Shown one piece after another: positions 15,690 to 23,931 of a DNA stretch of 37,700 bases. The notes below the pieces were generated by a model. The model had not been told where the DNA came from, did no database searches, and was given only the letters and a program-made list of their open reading frames with translations. The translations under genes and the position numbers were made by a program. The DNA lies in assembly GCA_964465065.1 (NCBI GenBank), contig CAYXHZ010000030.1, forward strand, positions 1-37,700, read 5' to 3'. Source of the stretch: CAYMND01 sp964465065. GTDB lineage: Bacteria; Acidobacteriota; Aminicenantia; UBA2199. Every line of letters begins with the position of its first letter. Within the stretch, counting starts at the first letter, position 1.

Positions 15690-15719
15690 GCGCTGGGGAC
15701 GCCCGTCCCCATGGCGCTC
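15690..15719. repeat. REP-like hairpin after the flavoprotein gene
   Basis: TGGGGACG (15695-15702), two bases, then CGTCCCCA (15705-15712). The outer arms AGCGC (15690-15694) and GCGCT (15715-15719) extend the stem around a 2-base bulge. There is no T-run. It resembles the GGGGACG-type REP palindromes scattered in many genomes, and could also act as a weak terminator for the gene ending at 15668. Only one copy is seen here. Confidence 0.45.
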
Positions 15720-15857
15720 TATCGTTCATGTCCGACGCCTTGGCCGTCTACGGTTGAAAAATTCAGTTATCAAGTTTATCATGAATGTATGAACGATTGT
15801 CACTCCCCGAACTGCAAGGCCGTCGGTGAGCAAAAAAATTCAGCTGGAGGTACTATC

Positions 15858-16673
15858 ATGCAAAAGAGATGGTTGGCTTTCTTCTTGATCATGACGACGT
15901 TTTCCCTGTTATTGCCCGGACAAGCCGGTTCATGGAAACAGATTGGAGAACCGAAAGCCTGGACCAACACGATCGCCGGCGTGGCACTCAACGGTAAACT
16001 CTATACGGTGGAACAGAGCGGGGCATTGTACGTGACCGATCCGGCCAGCGGCGTCTGGACGCAACTGGGCAAGCCGGATTTTGCCGCCACGACTTTGATG
16101 ATGGCGGCCTCTGGCAAACTGTTCACCATCGAACAGGACGGCAGCCTGTATCAGATCGATCCGGCCAACGGTTTTTGGAAACGCCTCGGTACGGCCGGTT
16201 CCTGGGCCAACACCATCGCCGGCGTAGGACTGAACGGTAAACTCTATACAGTGGAAAAGAGCGGAGTCTTGTACGCAACCGATTCGACCAGCGGCATCTG
16301 GAAGCAGCTGGGCAAGCCGGATTTTGCCTCGACCGCTTTCCTGCTGGCTAGCGCCGACAGGCTGTATTCCATCGAAAAGGATGGGAGTCTCTACGCCATC
16401 GAGCCGGCCAACGGAGCCTGGAAAAGGGTCGGCGCCGCCGCCAGCTGGGCCAACACCATTGCCGCCTGCGGCATGCCCGGCGCCATCCTGTCCGTTGAGC
16501 GCAGCGGCATACTCTACAGCACCGATCCGGCCAGCGGAGTCTGGACGCAACTGGGCAAGGCCGACTTCGCCTCCACCCGCCTCATGTTGCCCTGCTCGGG
16601 CAGCCTCTTCACCATCGAGCACGACGGCAGCCTGTACAGGATCGATGTCGGCACTGCAGCCCCTTCCAGGTGA
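15858..16673 (+). CDS. Secreted beta-propeller-like repeat protein (frame lost at the C-terminus)
   Basis: A 271-residue exported protein: signal peptide (LAFFLIMTTFSLLLPGQAGS, cut near residue 25), then six repeats of about 40 residues arranged as three copies of an 81-residue pair. Each pair alternates a WANTIAGV-type unit and an F-A-S/A-T-type unit, both ending in SGxLYxTDPASG or DGSLYxIDPANG. This suggests a small propeller, like tachylectin or other lectin-type folds; ligand unknown. The DNA repeats too: the same stretch recurs 243 bp apart at 15991 and 16234. The ATG at 15858 has GGAGG at 15846-15850. The frame stops at 16671 directly after a CCCC run, while coding-like sequence continues in another frame to 16822, so the gene is probably frameshifted or truncated. 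Confidence 0.72.
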   Translation: MQKRWLAFFLIMTTFSLLLPGQAGSWKQIGEPKAWTNTIAGVALNGKLYTVEQSGALYVTDPASGVWTQLGKPDFAATTLMMAASGKLFTIEQDGSLYQIDPANGFWKRLGTAGSWANTIAGVGLNGKLYTVEKSGVLYATDSTSGIWKQLGKPDFASTAFLLASADRLYSIEKDGSLYAIEPANGAWKRVGAAASWANTIAACGMPGAILSVERSGILYSTDPASGVWTQLGKADFASTRLMLPCSGSLFTIEHDGSLYRIDVGTAAPSR

Positions 16674-16822
16674 TCGACGCCAAAGGCAACACCCTGCTGA
16701 TCGAGAGCAACGAGCCCGGCAAGGGGCCGAGCCGCCAGGAGATCGTCTCCCTCGACGAAAAACGCATTCAGATGGGCGAACAAGGACGGACGGACCGCAC
16801 CCTGACCTTCGTCAAGAAATAA
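16655..16822 (+). pseudogene. Out-of-frame C-terminal tail of the propeller protein
   Basis: From about 16655 the -1 frame reads FQVIDAKGNTLLIESN, then RQEIVSLDEKRIQMG and RTLTFVKK, ending at TAA 16820-16822. It has the strand-rich look of the end of a lipocalin-like domain and codon use like that of real genes here. Adding a single C to the CCCC run at 16660-16663 would join it to the upstream reading frame and give a 321-residue protein. It could be a genuine mutation, an assembly error or the scar of a deletion. Confidence 0.55.
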
Positions 16823-16842
16823 TCTCCCGTTGAAAACTTGCC

Positions 16843-17814
16843 TTACCCGGCCGAGGACCCCACGGCTCTGGCCATGATGACCGTAGGAATCCCGGCCGGG
16901 TTCAGGCCGCCGTCCGTTTTATCGACAAAACCGAATTTTCGATACAAGGCCCGCGCCGCCCGCCCCTGCGCTACTTCAGCCGCAAAGGTCTGGACGGTTA
17001 TCTCTCTTCGTTCATCCAGTTCCCCGAGCAAACGCTCCAATATCCGGGCACCGACGCCCTTTCCCCGCTGACCGAAATCCACCACGAACCAGGCGATCTC
17101 GTTTTTTTCCCGATCCACGATGCCCGCGCCCAGCAGCTCATCGCCCTGTTTGCAACCGATGACCTGCCGCAGTTGCAGGCAGTCTGCCAGGGCCTGCTCG
17201 AACTCCGCCACCCCGACCATTTTGCCGAACAGGTCCTCGACCTGCGCCGCCAGCTTCAGGATCGCGGCCTGATCTTCCGGATTCAGGTAGCCAACTCGTT
17301 TTTCACGCTGCCCAAATTGCTGCGGACTCAGAATGTATAGCGATGCGTTTTCACCGTCCGTAGCCGTTCTGCGAAAACCGAGGCCTTCGATCATTTTCCG
17401 CGAGGCGCTGTTGCCATCGTCGATACTGGCCCGGATTTCCCGCTTGCCCATGGTCTCGAACAGGAAACGGATCACCCCTCGAGCCGCTTCGCTGCCCAGG
17501 CCCCGGCGCTGATACTCGGGCCGGACCGTATAGCCGATCTCGCAGCTGCCCTGTAATGATTCGAGAAAATGGATACCGAAATCGCCGATCAGTTCTCCGC
17601 TATGCAAATGGATCCCCAGTTGGAACCAGCTACCGTCGACATCCGGCCGGACGGTGTTGGCGGAGATAAAGGCCTGCACCTCGTTCAGCGTTTGCGGCCG
17701 GAAGGATTGGTACCTGGACACCGCCACGTCGGAGCGGTAGGCGAAGACGGCCGGAACGTCAGCCATTTCCAGCTTTTTCAGGTACAACCTGTCGGTTCGG
17801 ATCAAGATTTCCAT
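16843..17814 (-). CDS. Tandem GNAT acetyltransferase-domain protein
   Basis: A 323-residue cytoplasmic protein with two GNAT folds. The N-terminal half (1-165) is of RimJ/RimL type: it opens IRTDRLYLKKLEMADV and has the acetyl-CoA loop RPEYQRRGLGSEAARGV and the closing NSASRKMIEGLGFRR. The C-terminal half (about 180-315) has a second loop, FGQRGKGVGARILERLL, and RALYRKFGFV. The two halves could acetylate protein N-termini or small molecules; the substrate is unknown. The ATG at 17814 is used because the in-frame extension upstream runs through the tRNA gene. The Shine-Dalgarno is poor (AGG in the 20-base gap after the tRNA), so it is probably co-transcribed with tRNA-Arg. Confidence 0.87.
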   Translation of the reverse strand: MEILIRTDRLYLKKLEMADVPAVFAYRSDVAVSRYQSFRPQTLNEVQAFISANTVRPDVDGSWFQLGIHLHSGELIGDFGIHFLESLQGSCEIGYTVRPEYQRRGLGSEAARGVIRFLFETMGKREIRASIDDGNSASRKMIEGLGFRRTATDGENASLYILSPQQFGQREKRVGYLNPEDQAAILKLAAQVEDLFGKMVGVAEFEQALADCLQLRQVIGCKQGDELLGAGIVDREKNEIAWFVVDFGQRGKGVGARILERLLGELDERREITVQTFAAEVAQGRAARALYRKFGFVDKTDGGLNPAGIPTVIMARAVGSSAG

Positions 17815-17833
17815 AGCGGCCTGACCGGAGGAA

Positions 17834-17906
17834 CGCGCCCGGAGGGATTCGAACCCCCAACCGACAGATTCGAAGTCTGCAACTCTATCCATTGAGCTAC
17901 GGGCGC
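17834..17906 (-). tRNA. tRNA-Arg (anticodon TCG)
   Basis: A complete 73-base cloverleaf on the minus strand. The acceptor is GCGCCCG/CGGGCGC, D-stem GCTC/GAGT, anticodon stem GCAGA/TCTGT with loop CTTCGAA, and T-arm GGGGG-TTCGAAT-CCCTC. Anticodon TCG decodes CGA and CGG arginine codons. CCA is not encoded. A GNAT gene starts 20 bp downstream on the same strand. Confidence 0.96.
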
Positions 17907-17915
17907 ATTGCTATG

Positions 17916-17921
17916 ATTATA
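17916..17921 (-). promoter_or_regulatory. -10 element of the tRNA-Arg promoter
   Basis: A perfect TATAAT (17921-17916) lies 9 bases before the mature tRNA 5' end. The -35 (TTTATT, 17 bp upstream) is poor. Confidence 0.5.
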
Positions 17922-18080
17922 CCTCAATTCCGGCCGGGAATAAATGCCCGGACCGGCCAAACCGTGGTCGAATCCACCGGACATGTGACGAATGTTGGAA
18001 CTTTTTGCCGTCGAACAGTGTATATATAAATGTGGTCTCTTCGAGGCCGGATGTAAAACCCAGCAAAACGGAGGTGAATC

Positions 18081-21000
18081 TTGTTTTATTCCTGGAAACG
18101 TTTTTTCAAACTCAACAGGGCGCTGCCGTTCGCAGCCTGGCTGCTCTGCATCGCCCAACTGCCGGCCATCGATAACGCCCGACTGTTGCGCGACCCCGAT
18201 ATCCACGGCGACAAGCTCGTTTTCGTTTACGCCGGCGATCTATGGACATGCCCGACCAGCGGCGGCCAGGCCGTGCAACTGACCAGCCACCCCGGCCAGG
18301 AGCTGTCCCCCAGCTTCTCTCCGGACGGCACCCGGGTCGCTTTCAGCGCTCAGTACGACGAGAACATGGACGTCTACGTCGTGCCCGCCGCCGGCGGCGA
18401 ACCTAAACGCCTGACCTACCACCCCGGTCTTGACCAGGTCACCGGCTGGTCGGCCGACGGCAAATTCGTCTACTTCTCCAGCCTGCGCGGCAGCGACAAC
18501 CGCTACGCCAAAATCTACCAGGTGCCCTGCGCCGGCGGCACCCCACAGGCGCTGCCCATGCCCATGGCCTGGCTGGGCTCGGTGTCGGCCGACGGCAAGA
18601 CCTTCGCCTACACCTCCCTGTCCAACCGTCAGTCGTTCGAGACCTGGCGCCGCTACCGAGGCGGCAACGCCCCGTACATCTGGATTTTCGACATGCAGAC
18701 CTACGCCGCCGACAAAATTCCCCACCCGGACTGCAACGACAGTTTCCCCCGGTTCATGGGCGACTGGGTCTATTTCCTGTCCGACCGCGACCGGGTCATG
18801 AATCTGTACCGCTACCAACCCCAATCCAAACAACTGGAACAGCTGACCCGTTTCGAAGGCGCCGACATCAAGTCTTTCGCTGCCCACAACGGCCGGGCCG
18901 TCCTGGAGCGCGAAGGCTTTTTACACATCTTGGACAACGGTTCGCTTCAGCAATTGAAGATCGACATCCCCAGCGAACTCGTCGCCAGCCGCCCCGGTTA
19001 CGTTCCGGCCGGATCGCTGATCTTCAACGCCGCGATTTCGCCCAGCGGCAAGCGGGCGGTCTTCGAATGCCGCGGCGAGATCGTCACCGTACCGGCCGAC
19101 AAGGGCGACATCCGCAACATCACCAACACCCCGGGCAGCGCCGAACGCGATCCGGCCTGGTCTCCCGACGGCAAACAGATTGCCTACTTCAGCGACCAGC
19201 CGGGCGAATACGCCCTGTTCATCCGCGATCAAATGGCAGACAAGCCGCCGCGCATCATCCCTCTCCCCGAAAAGGCATTTTATTTTTCCCCGCTGTGGTC
19301 GCCGGACGGCAAGAAAATCGTTTTTGAAAGCAACCGGCAGACGGTCTTCATGGCCGAGCTCGTCAGCGGAAAGGTCACGGCGATCTCCACCAACCCCAAG
19401 TTCATCGCTTCTTCCAATTACGAATGGTCACCGGATTCGCAATGGCTGGCTTACACCCGTCACGGCGCCAACAACCTGCGCGACATCTTCCTCTACCGAC
19501 TGGCCGACGGCAGTTCCCACCGTCTGACCGACGGCATGAGCGACACCTGGTCGCCCAGTTTCGACCGCAACGGAAAGTACCTGTACTTCCTGTCCTCCAC
19601 CAATCTGGCCCAGGACATGGGTTGGGTGGACATGTCCGAATATCCGCACGAACCGGTGGCTAACCTCTATCTGGCCGTACTTTCCAGAGCCGAAGGCTCT
19701 CCGCTCAAACCCCAAAGCGACGAAGAGGAGGCTCCGCCAGCCGACAAGCCTGCCGACACCGGCAAGAAGGACAAGAATGCGGCCGCCAAGGCCGAACAGA
19801 GTCCGAAAACGGTCATCGATCTTGACGGCATCGGCCAGCGCATCCTGGCCCTGCCGGTTCCGACCCGGAGCTACGTCCGTGTCCAGGGTGGCGACAACAA
19901 GGTCTTCTACAGCGAACTCATCAAGCAGCAAAAAACCGAAACCGACATCGACCAAAGCGTGACCCTGCACGCCTACAATCACGAAAAACGGGAATCCGAG
20001 ACCCTGGTCAGCCGGATCAACGCCTTCATCCTCTCCGGCGACGGCAAAAAAATGCTGTTCGCCCAAGACGGCAGCTGGTTCATCAGCGACGCCGCCAAGG
20101 TGGAACCCGGCAAAGGTCTGCTCAAAACCCAGGAAATAAAAGTGTACCGCGAACCCAGAACGGAATGGGCGCAGATCCTGCGCGACGCCTGGCGCATCGA
20201 GCGCGATTACTTCTACGATCCCGGTATGCACGGCCAGGATTGGTCGGCGGTCTGGGAACGCTACCAGACCTACCTGCCTTACATTTCCCAACGCGACGAT
20301 CTCAACTACCTCATCGGTCAGCTCATCGGCGAACTCTGCGTCGGCCACGCCTACCGTGGTGGCGGCGAGCAAACCCGTATCCGTCAGACCCCGGTAGGAC
20401 TTCTCGGTGCCGACATCGACATCCGCGACGGTCGCTTCTGCCTCAAAAAAATCTACCGCGGGGAAAGCTGGAACCCCGATTTGCGCTCGCCCCTGTCCGA
20501 ACCCGGCAACTGGGTCGACGAGGGCAGTTACCTCTTGGCCGTCGATGGCAGATCCCTGGACGTCAAGGAAAACTTCTATTCCTATTTCCTGGCTTCGGCA
20601 GACCGCCAGGTCCGTTTGCTGATCAACAGCAAACCCGTCCCGGAAGGTGCCAGACAGATCATCGTCACCCCACTGGCCAACGATACCCAACTCCGTTTCC
20701 GCGATCAGATCGAAAAGAATCGCCTGCTGGTCGACAAACTCAGCCAGGGCCGCCTGGGTTACGTCTACATCCCCGACACCTCCGTCGACGGTTTCACCTT
20801 TTTCAACCGCTACTATTTCTCGCAACTCGACCGGGAAGGCATGATCCTGGACGAACGCTTCAACGGCGGCGGCTACGCCGCCGATTACATCATCGACCTG
20901 TTGCGCCGGCCGCTGATGAACTACTGGAAAGGCCGCTGGGGCGAACTGGCCAAGACCCCGCAGGCCGCCCATTTCGGCCCCAAGGCCATGCTGATCAACG

Positions 21001-21350
21001 AATACGCCGGATCCGGCGGTGACGCCATGCCCTACTACTTCAAACAGCAGGCCATCGGCAAACTGATCGGCAAGCGGACCTGGGGAGGCCTGGTCGGCAT
21101 CACCGGCTACCCGCCCCTGCTGGACGGCGGTTTCGTCACCGCGCCATCGGTGGCCTTCGTCGACAAAAACGGCGAATTCCGGGTGGAAAACGAAGGGGTC
21201 GCCCCGGATATCGAAGTGGAATGGACTCCGTCCGAGGTTATTTCCGGACGCGATCCGCAGCTGGAACGAGCCATCCAGTTCCTGCTGGAGGAATTGAAAA
21301 AGAATCCGGGCAAACCGTATCAGCCGGGTCCGTTTCCACGCGGACGCTGA
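18081..21350 (+). CDS. Tricorn-type protease (S41 family), exported
   Basis: A 1089-residue serine protease that degrades oligopeptides. Domains in order: N-terminal signal/anchor (LPFAAWLLCIAQLPAID); TolB/WD-like propeller repeats (about 30-540, e.g. SFSPDGTRVAFSAQ, PAWSPDGKQIAYFSD); a charged Lys/Ala/Glu linker (about 547-575); the C1 region; a PDZ domain (about 765-860); and the S41 catalytic domain. Nucleophile S978 lies in YAGSGGDAM, the general base is H756, and the glutamate is E1036 or E1038 in VENEGV. The residue before H756 is Gly, where archaeal tricorn has Ser745. TTG 18081 is chosen from GGAGG at 18070-18074. It is monocistronic with a strong terminator, and probably feeds periplasmic peptide breakdown alongside the POT transporter further on. 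Confidence 0.93.
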   Translation: MFYSWKRFFKLNRALPFAAWLLCIAQLPAIDNARLLRDPDIHGDKLVFVYAGDLWTCPTSGGQAVQLTSHPGQELSPSFSPDGTRVAFSAQYDENMDVYVVPAAGGEPKRLTYHPGLDQVTGWSADGKFVYFSSLRGSDNRYAKIYQVPCAGGTPQALPMPMAWLGSVSADGKTFAYTSLSNRQSFETWRRYRGGNAPYIWIFDMQTYAADKIPHPDCNDSFPRFMGDWVYFLSDRDRVMNLYRYQPQSKQLEQLTRFEGADIKSFAAHNGRAVLEREGFLHILDNGSLQQLKIDIPSELVASRPGYVPAGSLIFNAAISPSGKRAVFECRGEIVTVPADKGDIRNITNTPGSAERDPAWSPDGKQIAYFSDQPGEYALFIRDQMADKPPRIIPLPEKAFYFSPLWSPDGKKIVFESNRQTVFMAELVSGKVTAISTNPKFIASSNYEWSPDSQWLAYTRHGANNLRDIFLYRLADGSSHRLTDGMSDTWSPSFDRNGKYLYFLSSTNLAQDMGWVDMSEYPHEPVANLYLAVLSRAEGSPLKPQSDEEEAPPADKPADTGKKDKNAAAKAEQSPKTVIDLDGIGQRILALPVPTRSYVRVQGGDNKVFYSELIKQQKTETDIDQSVTLHAYNHEKRESETLVSRINAFILSGDGKKMLFAQDGSWFISDAAKVEPGKGLLKTQEIKVYREPRTEWAQILRDAWRIERDYFYDPGMHGQDWSAVWERYQTYLPYISQRDDLNYLIGQLIGELCVGHAYRGGGEQTRIRQTPVGLLGADIDIRDGRFCLKKIYRGESWNPDLRSPLSEPGNWVDEGSYLLAVDGRSLDVKENFYSYFLASADRQVRLLINSKPVPEGARQIIVTPLANDTQLRFRDQIEKNRLLVDKLSQGRLGYVYIPDTSVDGFTFFNRYYFSQLDREGMILDERFNGGGYAADYIIDLLRRPLMNYWKGRWGELAKTPQAAHFGPKAMLINEYAGSGGDAMPYYFKQQAIGKLIGKRTWGGLVGITGYPPLLDGGFVTAPSVAFVDKNGEFRVENEGVAPDIEVEWTPSEVISGRDPQLERAIQFLLEELKKNPGKPYQPGPFPRGR

Positions 21351-21364
21351 GCATCCGTAACGAC

Positions 21365-21399
21365 GCCGCCCCCATCATGCCGTCGGGGGCGGCTTTTTT
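21365..21399 (+). terminator. Rho-independent terminator of the tricorn gene
   Basis: The perfect 9-bp stem GCCGCCCCC/GGGGGCGGC (21365-21373 with 21385-21393) has an 11-base loop and is followed at once by TTTTTT (21394-21399). It lies 14 bases after the tricorn stop. Confidence 0.95.
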
Positions 21400-21417
21400 C
21401 TTTATTTACCCGGACGG

Positions 21418-21446
21418 TTGCAATACGGATTGCATTTCACTAAAAT
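21418..21446 (+). promoter_or_regulatory. Promoter of the 453-residue unknown gene (leaderless type)
   Basis: TTGCAA (21418-21423), a 17-bp spacer, then TAAAAT (21441-21446), followed after 7 bases by the ATG at 21454. There is no Shine-Dalgarno, so a leaderless message is predicted. Confidence 0.55.
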
Positions 21447-21453
21447 AGCCTTG

Positions 21454-22815
21454 ATGGAAACCAAAGAAGTCACCAATATCGGCGAATACTTCAACCAAAG
21501 CCAGGACGAACGCAGCCTGGAAGACCAATGGGACCTGATCGTCGAAAACTGGGTCAACCAGATCGACCAGAACAAACTGCTGCTGCACCTGTTCGAACTG
21601 CGCCTGTGGCTAGCCTGCCTGGACGAATTTTTCACCTCCGCCTACCTCGAAGAGATCGTTTTCAAATTTCAGAAGAGCGAATCCCGCGATTACCATTTCT
21701 TTCTCAATACTTTCCACCAGATCTGCGCCCGGCTCATCATCCTGCTCAAGGACCTGGACATCAAGAAAGACCTGTACCTGATCAATTTCGAGGAATTCAT
21801 CGTCGAACGTATTCTGGAATCCTATCCGACCAAGAACCTGACCTACCTCAAGGAACGCAGCACGCCGGAATCCTGGTTTTACAGTCTGCGACTGTTCCTG
21901 CAGAGTCTGCGCAACCTGACCACCGAACTGACGCGCTTCAACGAGGTCAGCCAGCGTACCTATCTGTCCTGCCGTCGCCTCTTTCACCGCGAACTGACCA
22001 ACAACCCGATCATATTGTCGCTGATGAAAAAGCGTCTGATCCCCAAGCTGGACAAAGTTTACCAACCCGACATCTCCCTGATCATCAACTCCCTGCCCGA
22101 TAAGAACCAGAAGAAACAGCTGGGCCTTTTTTTCATATTCTCTTTCCGCATCATGAAGATCATCAATTTTCTGGAACAAACCCTCAACAAGACCCGCTAC
22201 CTGGACCAGACCATCCCGTTGATCCTGTTCATCAAGAAGAGCGGCGATTCCCTGACCGGATTCTTCGATCAAAGTCTGCAGGATTCGCTGGACGCGCCCG
22301 CCGCCGCCGCCGTTTCCCAATACCTGCAATCCTTCAATCTGGAACTCAAGAAAATCTACCATTTCGAACTGAGCCAGTATTTCGACGTCAACGCCGAAAA
22401 GACCAACCGCCGCAAACTGATCAAAAACATCGTCATCATCGCCGACTACGCCATCAAGGAGCTGATCGAATCGGTGGCCTCCCATTACAATCCCTCTTCG
22501 GACCACCCCATCTTCGAGAATTACGTTTCCCGCAAACAACAGGCCTCTCAGGTCAAGAAAAAGCTGATGTCCATGCACGGCAAAATCAACGACCTGTTCG
22601 ACAACAAACCCAAGATCACATCCGCCGACATCATTTTCGACCTCAACCTGTTCATCGAAACCGATCTCAATTTCCTGCTCTACAAGGACTGGAACGAATT
22701 CCTCAAGTACTACCACAACCTGCAGTTCGCCGAATCATCCACCGAATTTTCGGCCAATCTGCGTTCCTTCCACGCCTTTCTGACCCAGTTGCTCAAAGAG
22801 CTCGTCAATGCCTGA
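21454..22815 (+). CDS. Large helical protein of unknown function
   Basis: Not recognised. A 453-residue protein, almost entirely alpha-helical by eye, rich in Leu, Lys, Asp and Phe, with no signal peptide or clear membrane segment. A stretch near residues 215-240 (KKQLGLFFIFSFRIMKIINF) is hydrophobic but interrupted by charges. Helices such as NAEKTNRRKLIKNIVIIADYAIKEL look like part of a helical bundle. The ATG at 21454 is chosen because a TANNNT -10 element lies 7 bases before it. It overlaps the next gene, Ndk-like, by 8 bp (ATG 22808), so the pair is translationally coupled. Codon use is that of the host genome. A role tied to nucleotide or signalling metabolism is only suggested by position. 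Confidence 0.78.
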   Translation: METKEVTNIGEYFNQSQDERSLEDQWDLIVENWVNQIDQNKLLLHLFELRLWLACLDEFFTSAYLEEIVFKFQKSESRDYHFFLNTFHQICARLIILLKDLDIKKDLYLINFEEFIVERILESYPTKNLTYLKERSTPESWFYSLRLFLQSLRNLTTELTRFNEVSQRTYLSCRRLFHRELTNNPIILSLMKKRLIPKLDKVYQPDISLIINSLPDKNQKKQLGLFFIFSFRIMKIINFLEQTLNKTRYLDQTIPLILFIKKSGDSLTGFFDQSLQDSLDAPAAAAVSQYLQSFNLELKKIYHFELSQYFDVNAEKTNRRKLIKNIVIIADYAIKELIESVASHYNPSSDHPIFENYVSRKQQASQVKKKLMSMHGKINDLFDNKPKITSADIIFDLNLFIETDLNFLLYKDWNEFLKYYHNLQFAESSTEFSANLRSFHAFLTQLLKELVNA

Positions 22816-23290
22816 AGATCTGGTTCAGTCCACCCTGGTCATCCTCAAACCCGACGCCTTGGCCCGGCGCCTGATCGGCCGGCTGATCAGCCGCCTGGAG
22901 GACAAGGAAATCGATATCACGGCCGCCAAGATGCTGCAGCTGGACAAGCGGACCGCCGAGCTCCTCTACGCTCAGCACAGCGGGAAATACTTCTGCCCGC
23001 GCCTGATCCGTTTCATATGCAGCGGCCCGATCCTCGCCCTGGTCTGCCGGGGCCGACAGGCCGTAGAACGTGTGCGCCGGATGGTCGGAACCGCCGCTCC
23101 CGAAACGGCTGAACCCGGTACCATCCGCAGCGACTTCTCCTGCCATCAGACTTACAATCTGATCCATGCATCGGACAATCCGGATGCGGCCGACAGGGAA
23201 ATCCGGCTCTTGTTCAGCGAGGCCGAGATCTGGCCGCAGCTGACCGCCCGTTTCCCTTGGCACGACTATCCGGAAATTACGGAGCCATGA
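22808..23290 (+). CDS. ndk: Nucleoside diphosphate kinase family protein
   Basis: A 160-residue cytoplasmic enzyme that passes the gamma-phosphate from ATP to other nucleoside diphosphates. Visible are the opening strand and Lys (TLVILKPDAL, K14), the GTIRSDF loop and the catalytic His (H120 in NLIHASDNPDAADREI). The segment SGPILALVCRGRQAVERVRRMVG matches the family. It is about 20 residues longer than most Ndk proteins, mainly at the C-terminus, and slightly divergent (KYFCPRL in place of the usual KPFF-type stretch). It lies between two unknown genes with overlaps at both ends (8 bp upstream, ATGA or 2 bp downstream). The activity is likely; a specialised role within the operon is possible. 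Confidence 0.92.
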   Translation: MPEDLVQSTLVILKPDALARRLIGRLISRLEDKEIDITAAKMLQLDKRTAELLYAQHSGKYFCPRLIRFICSGPILALVCRGRQAVERVRRMVGTAAPETAEPGTIRSDFSCHQTYNLIHASDNPDAADREIRLLFSEAEIWPQLTARFPWHDYPEITEP

Positions 23291-23292
23291 CC

Positions 23293-23931
23293 ATGAAACT
23301 CACGATCAACCGTCAGGAAATCGACCTGCAGAATATCGAATTCTACAATTGGTACCACCTGATCGACTGGCTGCTGCGCAACCAGATCGACAACCGCCAG
23401 GGCATCGTCGAAATGACCGTCGACGGCCGCTCCTGCCGTCACATCCTCTCCGACCTGAACGCCGAACCTTTCCCGGCCCATATCGATCTCATCGAGATCA
23501 CCACCCAGGACGCCTACGCCATCAGCCAGTCCGGTCTGGACAAGATGCTCGGGCTCCTTACCAATCTGCAAGCCGATCTGCCCAGAATCACCGCTCTGTT
23601 CCGTGCCGGAAACCTGCCGCAGGGTTCCGCTTCGCTGGGCCGTTTCGTGCAGTCTCTGATCCCGATGATCGACTTCTTCAACTCCATCTCCCAGAACTTC
23701 GACATCGATTTTTCGGCCCAGTTCATTCGCAAAGACATGACCATGAAAGAGCTGCTGAGCCAGCTGCAGGAATTCTTCGAAACGCTGACCAAGGCTCAGG
23801 AACGCAGCGACTCCATCGAATTGGCCGACCTGCTGGAATTCGAGATGTCGCCGCTGCTGACGAACTGGCGGCAAGCCGTCGAGCAATTACAACTGATCCT
23901 GCCCAAAACCGCCATCAAAGCCGTGAAGTGA
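23293..23931 (+). CDS. Unknown protein downstream of ndk
   Basis: Not recognised. A 212-residue soluble protein. The first 80 residues are a likely alpha/beta unit (KLTINRQEIDLQNIEFYNWYHLIDWLL, then GIVEMTVDGRSCRHILSDL), and the rest is helical (LDKMLGLLTNLQADLPRITALF ... MKELLSQLQEFFETLTKA). No signal or membrane segment is seen. Two starts compete: ATG 23287 overlaps the ndk stop as ATGA, and ATG 23293 sits 8 bases after GGAG; the latter is used. Its stop overlaps the GTG of the next gene. Its fixed place in a tightly overlapping operon suggests a function linked to the helical protein and Ndk. Confidence 0.75.
   Translation: MKLTINRQEIDLQNIEFYNWYHLIDWLLRNQIDNRQGIVEMTVDGRSCRHILSDLNAEPFPAHIDLIEITTQDAYAISQSGLDKMLGLLTNLQADLPRITALFRAGNLPQGSASLGRFVQSLIPMIDFFNSISQNFDIDFSAQFIRKDMTMKELLSQLQEFFETLTKAQERSDSIELADLLEFEMSPLLTNWRQAVEQLQLILPKTAIKAVK

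Noticed and set aside
17815..17892. N-terminal extension of the GNAT protein
   Set aside because: It would translate through the tRNA-Arg gene; the GNAT fold starts at the ATG at 17814.
18019..18032. TATATA-rich promoter before the tricorn gene
   Set aside because: AT-rich, but no -35 at acceptable spacing could be found, so it was not listed as a promoter.
19428..20972. 514-codon minus-strand open frame inside the tricorn gene
   Set aside because: A shadow of the catalytic and propeller coding region; no start signal or domain.
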